Shown piece by piece: positions 10,752 through 22,351 of a stretch of DNA of 64,000 nt; the stretch's first letter is position 1, and each line of letters starts with the position of its first letter. A program made the position numbers and the translations under genes. The notes below the pieces were generated by a model that saw only the letters and a list, made by a program, of their open reading frames with translations, was not told the DNA's origin and did not search any database. Where the stretch lies: assembly GCA_027924585.1 (NCBI GenBank), contig BSBM01000865.1:5507001-5571000 (forward strand), in the 5' to 3' direction. Source of the DNA: Larix kaempferi. Lineage: Eukaryota; Streptophyta; Pinopsida; Pinales; Pinaceae.

Positions 10752-11855
10752 AGAAATAACAGTGAACACTTATTTTTTAATTGAAATTTCCCAAGCAACT
10801 AGCTAAGGAAGAGCAACGTTCCACCCAACTGTAGGTCTTTGTCTAGCCTATATTAATTCAGCAGAAAAACCACCCTCGAGCTGTGCTATGTATCCACTAA
10901 GGAGGAACTACTCAGGCTCACTCATAGCCATAGGCACAATCAATCATGCTACGTCGGCACAAAGCTGGGTTTGTCAAACATGCAGGGAGACATGGGAGGG
11001 GAATGCTAAGCCAGCGATCTCAACCATAGAGCTACAAAGATCTCAATTGATCTTAGTCAACCTTGGCACCCACAATACCTACCACACCCAATGCAAGGAA
11101 GGTCCCCTTCTCTGCTACAAAGTCCTTCAAGCGCTCCTTCCCTCCCATGCTCATTTAGGGTGGGAATAGAAAGGTCCAAGCTGTAATAAATTTAGATATT
11201 CTTTCCTTCACTGGGTTTATCAATCATTTTCGACCTCTGATCTCACTTCCAATTCAATCCACTCTTGGATTTTTCCGAATTCTGGACAAGTGACTCCCAA
11301 CCACGAAATTCAACTTCCCAGGTTCCAAATATGAGTCCTCCTATGAATTTTTAGGCCTTTGTCACTCTCAAATTTGCCCCAGTGTTTATCTCTATGGATT
11401 CCCCACTGGATTTCGCTGCTCAAATCAAATTCTGGTTGGTTTTGACACTCTAAATCGTGGCTTCTTTCTTGGTTGCGATTTCTGCAATTTTTCACTGTTG
11501 GGGATGCATACATGATGAGAATTGTTGTCTGTTTTTTCCACAATGGAATGAGGATGATGGAAAATGAATTCCCGCTCAGGAAATTAACTTTTGGGTCAAG
11601 TAAACTGAGCCCATACCCATCCATATGAATGTTTAGTTGAGTTTTCCCATGCTCCGTTAAATTCATGGGTTGGTTTCTTAGCTTCCTCCTTACAACATAA
11701 TTAAATGTCAACATAACTAGTCAAGATGGGTTCTACATATGACATTTGGAAACAAAGGATTCAATTCCCCAACCCCTCATCTCTCCCTAGTGGATACATA
11801 AATCACCCTCATTTTAAGTTGCTTCCATAGCCAGCTCTTGGAATGTTATTTGCAT
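10752..11855. other. Unit-1-specific DNA right of the LINE, no gene seen
   Basis: Continuation of 2113-3522 after removal of the LINE. It looks like decayed LTR or intergenic sequence, with short ORFs only. I could not assign it to a family. Confidence 0.45.
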
Positions 11856-11859
11856 TATA

Positions 11860-12060
11860 CATATTTACATGTTTTAATTACAATTTCCATGGCTTACTAG
11901 CACATGGCTCACAAAATATAAAATACTTGCCTTTTAAAATCGAGCATTTACTAGTGGGGCCTTGGCCTTGAGCTCCATGCTATGAATTCATACATCGTGT
12001 ATGCACAATATTGACATATGAATCCAATGAATTCTAAGGGTAAAAAATTGGGGTATTACA
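11860..12060. repeat. LTR-end-like remnant, ends ggggtattaca (unit 1)
   Basis: About 200 bp shared with 26657-26850 of unit 2, ending in ggggtattaca, which resembles the 3' terminus of many plant LTRs. Unit 3 loses homology at exactly the matching point. No partner LTR or internal region was found, so this is a remnant at best. Confidence 0.35.
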
Positions 12061-12210
12061 GGAGAGTAGTATGGGAATTGAAAGACCACTCTCTTTTCCT
12101 TCCCATTACCTCTTAGCTCTCCTATATCTCCTAGTAAATTGACTCTTAAAAGAGCTCATTTGATTGTTGGTTGGCCAAAGAGAGGACTATGTAGAGAGAG
12201 CCAAGAGTTG

Positions 12211-12335
12211 TATTGCAACCTTGTATTGCAACTAGATATTGTGGAAATAAGACTGCAACCATGTATTGAAACTATATATTGTGGAAATAAGACTGCAACC
12301 ATGTATTGAAACTATATATTGTGGAAATAAGACTG
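12211..12335. repeat. 40-bp minisatellite, about 3 copies
   Basis: Repeats of a 40-bp unit containing gactgcaaccatgtattg and attgtggaaataa. Unit 2 has about two copies at 27003-27068, so the copy number changed after the duplication. Confidence 0.75.
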
Positions 12336-12875
12336 AGCAACCATTGAATGCTAGTTCTCTCATTTGGTTTTCTACATCAAAACTCGTTGTGTCCATCATG
12401 CGATTAAATTTATTTGCACTATGAATCTCTTATAGTTGTTTAAGATGTTATACCTATTTAGATTGTATGGTTGTTTTTAGTGTGTTAATAATGGAAATGA
12501 AGAATTGCAATATATTTCTATTATTTTAATTAGATCTACTTCCTCCACAACAAATTGACATATGCGAACAACTTTGAACTAGCCATCATTAGATTTACTT
12601 TGTGATGAGATATCTATTGCTGCCATTAATTCATTATTGCATATTTTTAGTTGGGATGCTAAATTTGATTGCAAATAACAAGAAAAATTGGATCTTGAGG
12701 CCATTGGCATCCTAAAGCAAACATGCACATCAACAATTCTTTGTCAGGAGGGTCATACATTGGAAATTCTTAGCTCAGGATGCCATCCACTGCTTGTAAA
12801 CTCTCTATAGAAACACACATAGGTGAGATGCATTTCCTTGATGTCGTATGTAAGCCATATAGGTCATACACGACC

Positions 12876-13490
12876 CATTCGAGGAGTTTTGAGCTAAAAA
12901 ATGGGCCTCAAAACAAATAATGTACCATAAAAATTCACTTTATAATAACCAATAGGATTCAAGATGATGATTTCAACCATAAGGGTAAAATTTGTAAAAC
13001 AAATTGGAGGGAAAAATAAAAAAAAAAAACTACTTTTTCTTATCGTATTTTTGAGATATCTCCTTAACGGTTTACCCAAATTTCAATTTTGGGCACTCGT
13101 TAGATGCGGATTTTAATTCCGCATCTAACCCATACCCGCACTGCATACTTATGAGGCACCCACGACATAAAAAAAATGAAAATTTAAATAAAAAACGTAT
13201 TTTAATATTAAAATACATTTTTTTATTGAAATTTTAATTTTTTCATGTCGTGGGTGCCTCAAAAGTATGCAGTGCGGGTATGGTTTGGATGCGGAATTAA
13301 TATCCGCATCGAATGAGTGCCCGAACTTGAAATTTGGGTAAACCATTAAGGAGATATGTCAAAAATACGATAAGAAAAAATAGTTTTTCTTTTTCCTCTC
13401 TAAAATTTAGAACTCTTAATTTATTATTATAACTCTTATTTTATCATCTCCCTTAGGAGGCCCATTTTAGACCTCAAAACTCCCCTAATG
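12876..13490. mobile_element. 615-bp foldback (long inverted repeat) element
   Basis: Almost the whole element is an inverted repeat with its axis at 13206/13207. The arms pair over stretches such as cacccacgacat / atgtcgtgggtg and gcactgcatact / agtatgcagtgc. The ends, cattcgaggagttttgag and ctcaaaactcccctaatg, are inverted repeats matching at about 16 of 18 positions. Unit 2 has an empty site (near 27615), which proves insertion in unit 1. No clear target-site duplication could be read. No transposase. The two short ORFs inside are by-products of the arms. Confidence 0.85.
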
Positions 13491-14048
13491 TATGACATTG
13501 TGTTGACCTCCTTGAGATCATAGAAATGGTGGCTCAATGTCCGCTTCAAGTTGTTGGATAGTTTTCTAAGGTAGTTTATGCCATTGGTTAAGAGGATCCT
13601 CACCATTATTTAATTGTTTTCTTTGAAAAGTAGTTTGATACGAAGAGGCTTGTATTAGCTTATGCACTACACAATTTGTCTAAGTTACAATGGTTTAAGT
13701 AATTACAACCATAGTTACCCAGTTCTAATTATTCAAATTTGAATTTAAAAAAAATACATTTTAAAAAAAACTATAACTTAATTTTAAAATTTATTAAAAA
13801 TATATATTTTATATAAAAAAATCATGCAAAAGAAATTTATGCTTTGAAGGAGGAACATGTTAAGATGAATAATTGGATTCCCAAATTTAATTGGACTAAG
13901 AACTTAACCGCTTATTCTACTCATTCTCATATTTATCCTCTTTAAATCACTTTCCAAGTGCATCTCTCTCACCAACAAGACCATTGGGCATTGGAAATAC
14001 AAAGATTGAAGTTGTGGATAACTGATATTGTGGAGTTTTGCATGTCTT
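13491..14048. other. AT-rich DNA left of old Copia, no gene seen
   Basis: Shared with unit 2 (27615-28156). Holds A/T-rich low-complexity runs near 13740-13820. No gene or element recognised. Confidence 0.5.
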
Positions 14049-14376
14049 CAGTATCACAGACATTTTCTATTTCATTTAACTTTCAATTTTCATGTGCTTA
14101 TTAATAAATCAACAAAAATCTCTACTGCATGCTAATGCATGTGAAGATTATAATAAATCGCTAGAAATATCTAACTATCTTTACTACATGCTAATACATG
14201 TAAACATTAATACTTTTATTAGCTCTTTCTATACAATGTAATCGGGGCATAAGATTGTAGTTCTGCAACCTATTGATTTGAAGGAAATAATTTTTTTGTT
14301 GTTGCATGTGTTGAATATATAAAATTTATGTGTTGTTTTGTTTATGCTAGTGTAAGTTTGTCTTTCATAATCTTCA
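14049..14376 (+). repeat. 5' LTR of unit 1 Copia
   Basis: Matches 18392-18651 from agtatcac through ttatgctggt to tttcataat..ttca. Shorter than typical Copia LTRs. Confidence 0.7.
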
Positions 14377-14417
14377 TTTGGTACCAAAGAAGGCGTTTTT
14401 GTTTGCGTTAATTAATC

Positions 14418-15350
14418 ATGTCAAATTCTAACTCTCTTGCCATTCTAGAATTTAATGGAAGCGATTATGATTATTGGTACATCAATATGATGACCTTTTT
14501 TACATGAAAATATTTGTGGGATATTTTAGAAATATGTTATGAAGAGAGATCTGAATGGAACACCCTTACAACCAATGATAGAATAACTAAGAGATAATCT
14601 AAGAAGAAGAATGGCCAGTATTTATTTCATATTCAAATATTTCTAGATAAGAGCCTATTTCCAAGAATTGCATGAGCAAAGTCCGCTGAGGATGCCTGTA
14701 TACTCTAAAAGAAGCTTACCAAGGCAATGAACAAGTTAAAGTTGTCAAGTTGCAGACATTGAGGAGAGAATTTGAGAATTTGAAGATGCAAGAAGTTGAG
14801 AAAGTGAGTGATTACTAAGTAAGAGTGAATGATGTGGTCAATAAAATGGCTACTCTAAGAGAAACTGTGTTGAAATAAGTTGTGATTAAAAATTGGTTGA
14901 GGTCTATAACACCAAGATGGAACCATGTTGTTATAATCATTGAAGAAAGCAAGGATTTGACTACCCTTTAGTTTGATCACCTAGTTGGATCTCTTATGTC
15001 TCTTGGAGATGGATTGAGAGATTCATTTGCACAAAGTGATGAGAAATCTCTTTCCACAAAATTATAGATTACAAAGAATGAATATGTCAGTTATGGATCC
15101 AAAAGAAATCAAGCCCAAGGTAGAGGTCAAAATCAGAATATTTCAAGAGGATATAGAGGAAAAAACGGTGGTTTCAGAGGAAGAGGTAGAGGCAAATTTG
15201 ATAATAGAAACATCTAGTGTTATCATTGTCACATGTATGGTCATTTTGAAATGGATTGTACATTAAAAGCAAACAAAAGTGTTAATTAGCTCAAGAGGGT
15301 GATGATCTGTCTCCAAATAATTTATTGTTATCTTATGGCAAACTGAAAAT
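14418..15350 (+). pseudogene. Copia gag remnant, unit 1
   Basis: Starts ATG at 14418 with a UBN2-type gag N terminus (an LEFNGSDYDYW-like segment). After several stops and shifts it reaches a CCHC zinc knuckle at 15218-15259 (Cys-x2-Cys-x4-His-x4-Cys: CYHCHMYGHFEMDC), which is intact. Capsid-like protein of a retrotransposon, not expressible as it stands. Confidence 0.75.
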
Positions 15351-15359
15351 ACTGTTAAA

Positions 15360-18200
15360 TATGTTTGGTATTTAGATTCAGGTTGCTCTAACCACATGAC
15401 AAGAAATTGTAAGCTCTTTTCTACAGTGGATGAAAGTTCCAGATCTAAAACCAAACTTGGTAATGAAAAAACCTTAGAGGTTTCTACAAAAGGAGCTATG
15501 GAAGTCCATAGTAAAGAAGTTATGACAAGTGTTAAATATGCTTATTACACTCCACATTTAAAACATAATTTATTAAGCATTGGGAAGTTGTGTGAAAATA
15601 ATTACAAAGTAGTGTTTGACAATAGACAATGCACAATTTGTGACTAAGAATCAAGGAAATAGGGTGGTTACAGTTGTGCTTATGTCAAAGAATCATATGT
15701 TCTGATTGAAGTTTGAAGAACATAACATCAATGTTCCTAATATGGCATATGAGGATAGAAGTTGGTTGTGGCATCCCAGGTATGGGCATTTGAATTTTCA
15801 ATTTTGAAGTTTCTAACATCAAAATAATTAGTTTATGGTTTGCCTAAGGTTGAAGAGCACAACGATTTTTGTGAAGGATGTGCTAAAGGAAAACATGCAA
15901 GAGAGAAATTTTCTACAGGTAAGGCATGGAGGGCCCATGATCCAATTTAACGATCTCATTTTGATATTTGTGGTCTTATGTAGACAAAGAGTTTGTGCAA
16001 GTCATCATATTTCATTACTTTTATTGATGATTACTCACGAAAGTGTTGGGTTTATTTTTTGAAGAATAAGGGTGAAGCGTTTGATACATTAAAGAGGTTT
16101 AAAGCCCTTATGGAAAATGAAAGTTGTTACAAAATAAAGTGTTTAAGGATTGATCGTGCAAGAGAATTTTGTTCAAGCGATTTTCAAAATTTTTGTAATA
16201 TGAATAGCATTAAAAGACAATTCACCATTGCTTACAATCCTCAACAAAATGAGGTACCTAAAGGGAAGAACCTTCCAATGGTGGAAATGGCAAGGAGTAT
16301 GTTACAGACCAAGGAATTAAGCAAATATTTTTGGGGTGATGTGGTTGCTACAACAATGTACATTTTCTACGAGAAAAAACCTAATGTTAATTATTTCAAA
16401 TCTTTTTGTTGTTTAGCCTATGCCATTGTAGCTAATAAAAAAAGGAAAAGGGTTAGATCCAAAAAGTGAATCATGCATTTTTGTTGGATATATTGAGCAA
16501 AGTAAGGCTTACAGATTATATAATCCTCTCACCAATAGCATTATGATGTCAAGAGATGTAATTTATGATGAAGGGGAGTTTATAGTCATAAAAAAGAGCA
16601 TGTTGAGAAGTCAAAATATTTTGTGAATGTTGATATTATTGATAATATTAATCATGAGCAACCCACTAATATTTCAATTCCAAATGCTACAAATCCACCA
16701 AGTAGCCACTCATCTAGTTCTACATATTCAAGTCCAATTTCTACAAGGAAGGTAAGAAGCTTAAATGACATTTATTAGAGAAATACAAGTCTAGCATATG
16801 ACGAAAATCCAAGAGGTGAGGATGTAAATTTTGCTTTATTTTCACAAGCTGATTTTGAATCATCAAGTTTTGAAGAAGGATATACTAATGAGGTTTGGGT
16901 GCAAGCTATGCAAGATGAGATAGATTCCATTCACATGAATGCTACTTGAGAGCTTACAGAGCTTCCACATGACAAGAAAAAAATTGCTATTAAATGGGTC
17001 TAAAAGACTACATATATAACACTGACAGGACCGTTGAAAGACACAAAGCATAGTTAGTTGGTAATGGTTTCACACAAAGGCATGGGATTGATTATGAAGA
17101 GACATTTGCACTAGTATCAAGACAAGGGACTATCAGAATGTTGATTTCACTCTTAGCTCAAAAGAAATGGAGCATTCATCACATGGATGTGAAAAGTGCC
17201 TTCTTGAATGGGTACTTAGAAGAAGAAATATTTGTGGAACAGCCGAAAGGTTTTGTAGTGCAAGGAAGAGAACATCAAGTCTACAAGTTGAAGAAGGATT
17301 TTTATGGCCTAAAGCAAGCACCAAGAGCTTGGTATACTAGGATTGATGGATATTTTCAAGAGAATGGCTTTAAGAGAAGTAAGAGTGAACCTACCCTTTA
17401 CTACAAATAAGAAGGTAATGATATTCTTATTGTCAGTTTATATGTTAATGATTTGTTGTATATGGGTAGCAGTTCTAAGATGAAGGGTAGAAGTTCAAAG
17501 ATGAAGGATTAATTCAAATTTGCTATGATGAATGAGTTTGAGATGAGAGATTTAAGCCTCATGCAATATTTTCTAGGAATGGAGGTTTGTCAAAATGAGG
17601 ATGAAATTTTTATTTGTCAGACAAAGTATGCAAATGATATGTTGAAGAAACTTGACATGGCTGATTGTAAACCAACCTCCACTCCAATTGCTCATGGAGT
17701 TGTGCTGTGTATAGATGATGGTGCCGAAGTAGTTGATGATGCAACTTACAAAAGCATTGTTGGAAGCTTGATGTTTGTAACGCTACACACGACCTAATAT
17801 TGCTTATTCAGTTTCACTTGTTTCAAGGTATATAACCAAGCCATATGAAATGCATATGAATGAAGTTAAAAAAATTAATAGGTATGTGAAAGGAACTCTA
17901 AATTTTGGCATTCATTACTACACTTCTAAGAGTTTTGAATTCTGAATTCATTGGATTCAGTGATTATGATTGGGAAGGTAGTTTGGATGACCGAAAGTAT
18001 ACATATGGTAACTATTTTTCTTTTTTCTTTTGGTTCTAGTTTGATTACTTGGAGCTCAAAAAAGCAATGTATAGTTTATCTTTCTTCTACAGAAAGATAA
18101 ACTATTATGGCATATAAAAGTTCTAAAAGAAATTGAAGAGAAATAAATTTATCCTACAGTAGTTTTTTGTGATAATATGATTGTCATTAAATTGGCCAAG
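15360..18200 (+). pseudogene. Copia pol remnant, unit 1 (protease, integrase, RT, RNase H)
   Basis: Protease LDSGCSNHMT at about 15373 keeps the DSG active site. Pre-integrase at 15396-15647 and integrase core at 15993-16469. In the integrase the usual Asp-Arg-Gly-Gly-Glu segment reads DRAREF and the catalytic Glu of the GVxERKN-like motif reads Lys. Reverse transcriptase at 17138-17410 and 17525-17797 keeps HHMDVKSAFLNG and the LKQAPRAWY segment, but the YVDD box near 17445 reads YVND. RNase H at about 17950-18110 is heavily damaged. Catalytic losses plus stops show a long-dead element. Confidence 0.85.
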
Positions 18201-18391
18201 AATTTCAGGACAATTTTTATTTATTTAAGGTATCATTTTATTCGAGATTTGGTGCCAAAGAAGTAAGTAGAATTGAAATACATCAGCAGTAAAAAACAAC
18301 TAGCAGATATCTTAACTAAAACAGTTTCAAAAGCCCAGTTTTTGAATCTCAAAGATCCAATTGTGATCCCTCTCACCATTAAGAGGGAGTT

Positions 18392-18651
18392 TAGTATCAC
18401 TGACATTTTCTATTTCATTTAAATTTCAGTTTGCATGTGTTTATTAATAAATCAGCAATGATCTTTACTGCATGCTAAAGCATGTGAAGATTATAATAAA
18501 TCTCCAAAAAAAACCAGCTATCTTTATTGCATGTTAATGTATGTAAAGATTAATACTTCTATTAGCTCTGTCTATGCATTGTAATCAGGATATAAGATTT
18601 AATATTTTTGTGATGTTTATGCTGGTATAAGTTTGTCTTTCATAATTTTCA
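18392..18651 (+). repeat. 3' LTR of unit 1 Copia
   Basis: Follows the purine tract at 18381 and matches 14049-14376 with internal deletions. Confidence 0.7.
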
Positions 18652-19804
18652 GAAGTGTAGTGTGCAGTACAGGCTTAGCTTCATAATACATGACATGCAA
18701 TTGCATGTATCTTCGAAGCCTTAATGCTTGCAAGTTTCACCTAGAATAAATATAATTGACACAATTGATTGTCTTAACGCTTGCAGCTTTCACCCAGAAT
18801 AAATATAATTGACACAATTGTCTGCTAAAAGATTCAGAGAGATCCATCTCAATGAAATATATCATCTCTTAAAATAAATAAATTAATTACACTGCATATT
18901 TTTATCATTTTGAAAATTACTGCAATTTACGAAAACATCAAATTTATTTTCCATATCGGATTCAACCAAATTGTTTGCATTCGTATTGAATTATGAATTT
19001 TTCAATCCAATACGAATTTGGCAACTATGATTACAACAATCACAAGAGTGGTTGCCAAACCGATCCTCTCCAAAGCACCATTGTCCATTGGCAACATTCA
19101 TTGGTGGGAATTGGTCTAAAGATAGAATCAACTCTTATAAAAAGACTCAACTAAAGGATTGGATCTAGTATATTGGTCTGATGTGAATTGGACAGCTGAA
19201 TAAGAAAGAAATTTGCCAATGAGTATTAAGTGAATCAATCTCCCTAGATTGGAATTGACAGCCATTGAGGAAAAATCATTTTTGACAATGAAGAGCTAGA
19301 AATCCAATATACCAATTGAATCAATTCCAGTGAATAGAAATATGTTGATTTGTCATGCTGAATGTTGCAGTGAGACAAATTGGCACAACTACAATGTTTT
19401 CTAAAGAGGGAACTCTGTAACTGGACTATCAATGAGCTGATGAAACTGTACATATATGTTGAGTCATTTCCAGTGTGTTGTTTGTAGTCTTCTGCAATGA
19501 AAATTGTAAGCCATGTGCGACACTTTACCACTTAAGAGTAAAGCTAACTAAAAAGTGTGATTAGTTCATGCAATATCCACTGGAAGGGCAGTTGAAAACC
19601 ACTTAGAGGAATATCCATTTTATCAAAGGCACTTATCAATATGGTATAACATTCTGTAATAAAAATATGATCTATTTAATTAGCTACACGAACTTGGATT
19701 AAGTTCAAGATGCAGATAACAGAAAATCTACCTCTATGTGTTTCATCTTAGCTTTGAACCCATAATCTGATCATATAAAAACACATCAGGATGTTTTCTC
19801 TTTT
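18652..19804. other. Inter-unit DNA, no gene seen
   Basis: Shared with 31394-32312 plus 38621-38844 of unit 2. It contains the intact target (tatccactggaagggc near 19572) into which a Copia later inserted in unit 2. No gene recognised. A two-copy repeat (cagctttcacccagaataaa type) lies near 18725-18825. Confidence 0.6.
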
Positions 19805-19805
19805 G

Positions 19806-20683
19806 ACCGGACATTGTAGAATTTACTCTCTTATTAACATAATCCTCAAATATGCGAATGACTGCATTTTTCCGTTTTCAACCACAATTAACACCCTTTT
19901 ACTGAAGCGGTATATCCCTATGCAGGGTTTAGTAGAACATTGATTTTGTTTTTCAAACATCGCTATGGTTATATCTATTTTGCGGTATTCTTCTACAATT
20001 AACACCTGACTTTAACTCATGAAACCACGCTAGCATTTAACCAAGATCCCAAAGAGATAAAATGTACATATATTGAAAATATATGTGCTGGGTGATGATT
20101 ACTATACTAAGCAAGGTTAAAAGGGATTTGAGCCATATGTTTGACAAATGTAGGGACAACCCCATAAAATGTTATACAAACTGATGAGAAGAATGCTACA
20201 GATTATCATATATCTATAAGGTATAGGATTATTAATTATCCTATATCCTGCCATTCTGAGCCTGGTGTTATCAAAAGATTGTTACTATCAACATACATAC
20301 ATAATGAGAAATTATCTTCCCATAGATTTATATTTGTGGGCATTTGTTATTTCCTTCACAGCAGTCCCAAAGTCAGGATTACAGATAAGCATAAGTCATT
20401 ATGAGGGACGTGCACTAATAATAAGAAAACAAACCAAGAAAAGTGAAAACTGCAACATTTTCCTTACAATAAAGAATCATCTTCTTTGAGGAATGAATTT
20501 TTCCATTGCAATCGGAAACTGAGAGAAGACTATAAGTTTTCAAATGTAATTAGGCCGCAGATTGTACTGATCTTGACAATCCTAAAATAAGAATCTCCTG
20601 TTTTCAGAAACGAAACGTCTAAGAAATAATAGCAGGCTATACAAGCAGTATAACCACTGATGAATTTCAAAGTTACCATACTC
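19806..20683. other. SMR copy 2 downstream flank, no gene seen
   Basis: Counterpart of 1-901. Differences are scattered substitutions and small indels. No gene. Confidence 0.6.
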
Positions 20684-21181
20684 TTAGGGACCAATACTAT
20701 ATTCTTCATAAGACATACCCCTCCCTTCTTTTTCAGACATTTTGGGAAGACTGGTTTCTCCCGTTCTGAGTTTCTTCTTCATATGCTGCTGAATGACATT
20801 CACAAGATCTGAACCGAACAACGATTGTAGATCAGAATTAGAAGGAATGTAAAATCCTTGCAGAGGACTTGCAGGCACCTTTCTCTTTACCGGAATCCAT
20901 TTGGGTTTGCGTGGTGGGGGAGGACAGCAGAGCACCGGAGATATCTTGTGCTCCTCCGACTTAGGTGTCTGGCATTCTTCTTCTTCTTCTTCATTATCTA
21001 CCAAAGAATCCACGCATTTTCCTGAATCATAATCACTAGCATTAATTGTCGACTTCAGAAGACTCTCATCAGCTGCCATAGTCGCAAAAGCCGGCGTGCA
21101 GATTTCTGTTACATGGAATGAATCATCGTCTGGACTTATAGAAACCCGCAGTGTAGAATATGGTCTAATAGCTGGAGCCAT
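20684..21181 (-). CDS. SMR-type CDK inhibitor, copy 2 (altered core and C terminus)
   Basis: 165 residues. Same layout as the other copies: acidic run at about 63-69, CQTPKSEEHKI at 70-80, Pro/Arg/Lys core to 94, FYIPSNSDLQSLF at 110-122. Two differences stand out. The conserved HKIP reads HKIS, and the core has four prolines (CCPPPPRKPK) instead of PPAP. The C terminus ends SYEEYSIGP because a deletion of about 40 bp joins the coding region to what is 3' flank in copies 1 and 3. The start codon context is unchanged. It could still be functional, since the core motif is mostly kept, or be drifting. The role is inferred from the SMR family: nuclear CDK-cyclin inhibition and endoreduplication. 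Confidence 0.8.
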   Translation of the reverse strand: MAPAIRPYSTLRVSISPDDDSFHVTEICTPAFATMAADESLLKSTINASDYDSGKCVDSLVDNEEEEEECQTPKSEEHKISPVLCCPPPPRKPKWIPVKRKVPASPLQGFYIPSNSDLQSLFGSDLVNVIQQHMKKKLRTGETSLPKMSEKEGRGMSYEEYSIGP

Positions 21182-21467
21182 GATATCAGTAACGGGAACT
21201 TCCTTCTCGTTCTATTAAATCCAGCAGAAACCTAAAATCCTCAGTATTCGTGATCGGAGATCTTAGTATTAAATCCAGCAAAAACCTAAAATCCTAAGAT
21301 CTATTGCTTCATTTGCTATCAAATACTGAGCTCCAAAATAGCTTCCCTATTGAGCTCCAAACTGAGAGCGAATATTGAGCTCCAAAAGTAGCTTCCCTAA
21401 AAGGAACAGGCGCAGCTTCAGCCAAATGCGAAGATATTTGATGATAACTGGCTTTGGAAACGTGCAG

Positions 21468-22018
21468 CTTTAATGTCTTAATGGTTTGTTAGGAAGTCAA
21501 TGGATCTGGTCAATGGTCAAAACTTTTTAACATGTTATCACGTCATCGTCATCGGTGCCTCGAGTTTAGTTGAAAAACAACTAATTTCATAAAAAAGGCG
21601 TGGATTTAAGATGGAGCTGTATAAAGGATAACTAAAACGACCCCACTCACCAGAAACCAGAAGCTTGCTGAGCAATTTTTGTAAAAATTGCAATTTAGAG
21701 TGTTTAGAGATTTGAGTAATTTTAAAATTGGATAATTGGTTTAGAACAAGTAATCTCAATCTCTAAAATTACAAAAATGTGAAAATAATAATTTTCAACA
21801 AAAATGTTGACCAATTTTTATCCCCTAAAATTACAAAAATGTGAAAATAACAATTTCCAACAAAAATGTTGACCAATTTTTATCCCAAAATAGCAGAAAA
21901 AAGGTAGCTTTTTGGTTATCTTTTATGCTAAGCGCGGATTTAATGCCTTAATGGTTCGTTAAAAAGTCAATGGACCTGGTCAATGGTCAAAAATTTTTAA
22001 CACGTTATCACGTCATCG
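21468..22018 (-). promoter_or_regulatory. Split W-box/TGACGT double module upstream of SMR copy 2
   Basis: The two modules (21468-21548 and 21939-22018) match those of units 1 and 3 but are pushed apart by an inserted element of about 310 bp. Both keep two TTGACC cores, a TTGACT and TGACG on the gene strand. The distal module now lies about 760-840 bp from the start codon. Confidence 0.45.
21619..21928. mobile_element. Small terminal-inverted-repeat element (MITE-like) in SMR copy 2 upstream region
   Basis: Absent from units 1 and 3. The ends form an inverted repeat: ataaaggataactaaaacga at 21621 against the reverse complement of 21903-21926 (ataaaagataaccaaaaagc), about 17 of 20 positions matching. 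Inside is a 62-bp sequence repeated twice (21763-21824 and 21825-21886). No transposase and no clean target-site duplication; a gcgYggattta repeat flanks it. The family is not determined. Confidence 0.65.
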
Positions 22019-22351
22019 GGCCTCAAGCATCGGTGAGAACTGAGAAACAACCAATTTCATATGGTAACAAACTTCTGTGCAGCTGTCAAGAACATCTACG
22101 CTGTTAAATATAGTTAAATCTAATTTCAATTTATATAGAAAGGCAGTTGTGTTTTTAGTCTTTCAATATTTGAATTTGACTCGTAAAATACGTGGAGATT
22201 GGAAGTCAAAATAGAAGCTGTTGGAAAGTGTAATCCAAGAGCAAGAATTGGAATAAATAGCAGTCAAAATCATTTCCCCGTCTAGCATAATCAAATTTTA
22301 TTATAATACATGGAAAGAGTTATTGTGCGTTTTCAGTGTTTCTATCCGTGT

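Larger units (their letters stand above)
14049..18651 (+). mobile_element. Decayed Ty1/copia element (unit 1 copy)
   Basis: Element of about 4.6 kb with short LTRs (about 14049-14376 and 18392-18651), a degenerate primer site (tggtaccaaagaagg near 14379, resembling the tRNA-iMet site), gag, protease, integrase, reverse transcriptase and RNase H in Copia order, and a purine tract (aagagggag at 18381). The coding region has many stops and frameshifts. A shortened copy is in unit 2, so the insertion predates that duplication. LTR ends are approximate because the outermost bases and target-site duplication have decayed. Confidence 0.85.
1..19804. repeat. Tandem duplicon, unit 1 (SMR gene + old Copia copy)
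   Basis: First of three tandem segments. Its start (gaatttactctc at 14) recurs at 19819 and 38859, followed in each case by the same downstream flank, SMR gene and upstream region. Units 1 and 2 also match from about 11.86 to 14.05 kb (apart from the foldback insertion), through a decayed Copia element, and on to about 19.8 kb. The stretch 2113-11840 has no match in the other units. It contains a LINE and unassigned DNA. The left edge of the unit lies outside the window, so the true duplication boundary is not known. Confidence 0.85.

Noticed and set aside
11860-12060. A complete solo LTR
   Set aside because: Only one LTR-like end is visible; no matching start or target duplication.
12894-13346. 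Two ORFs within the foldback element
   Set aside because: Low-complexity frames within inverted-repeat arms, no domain.
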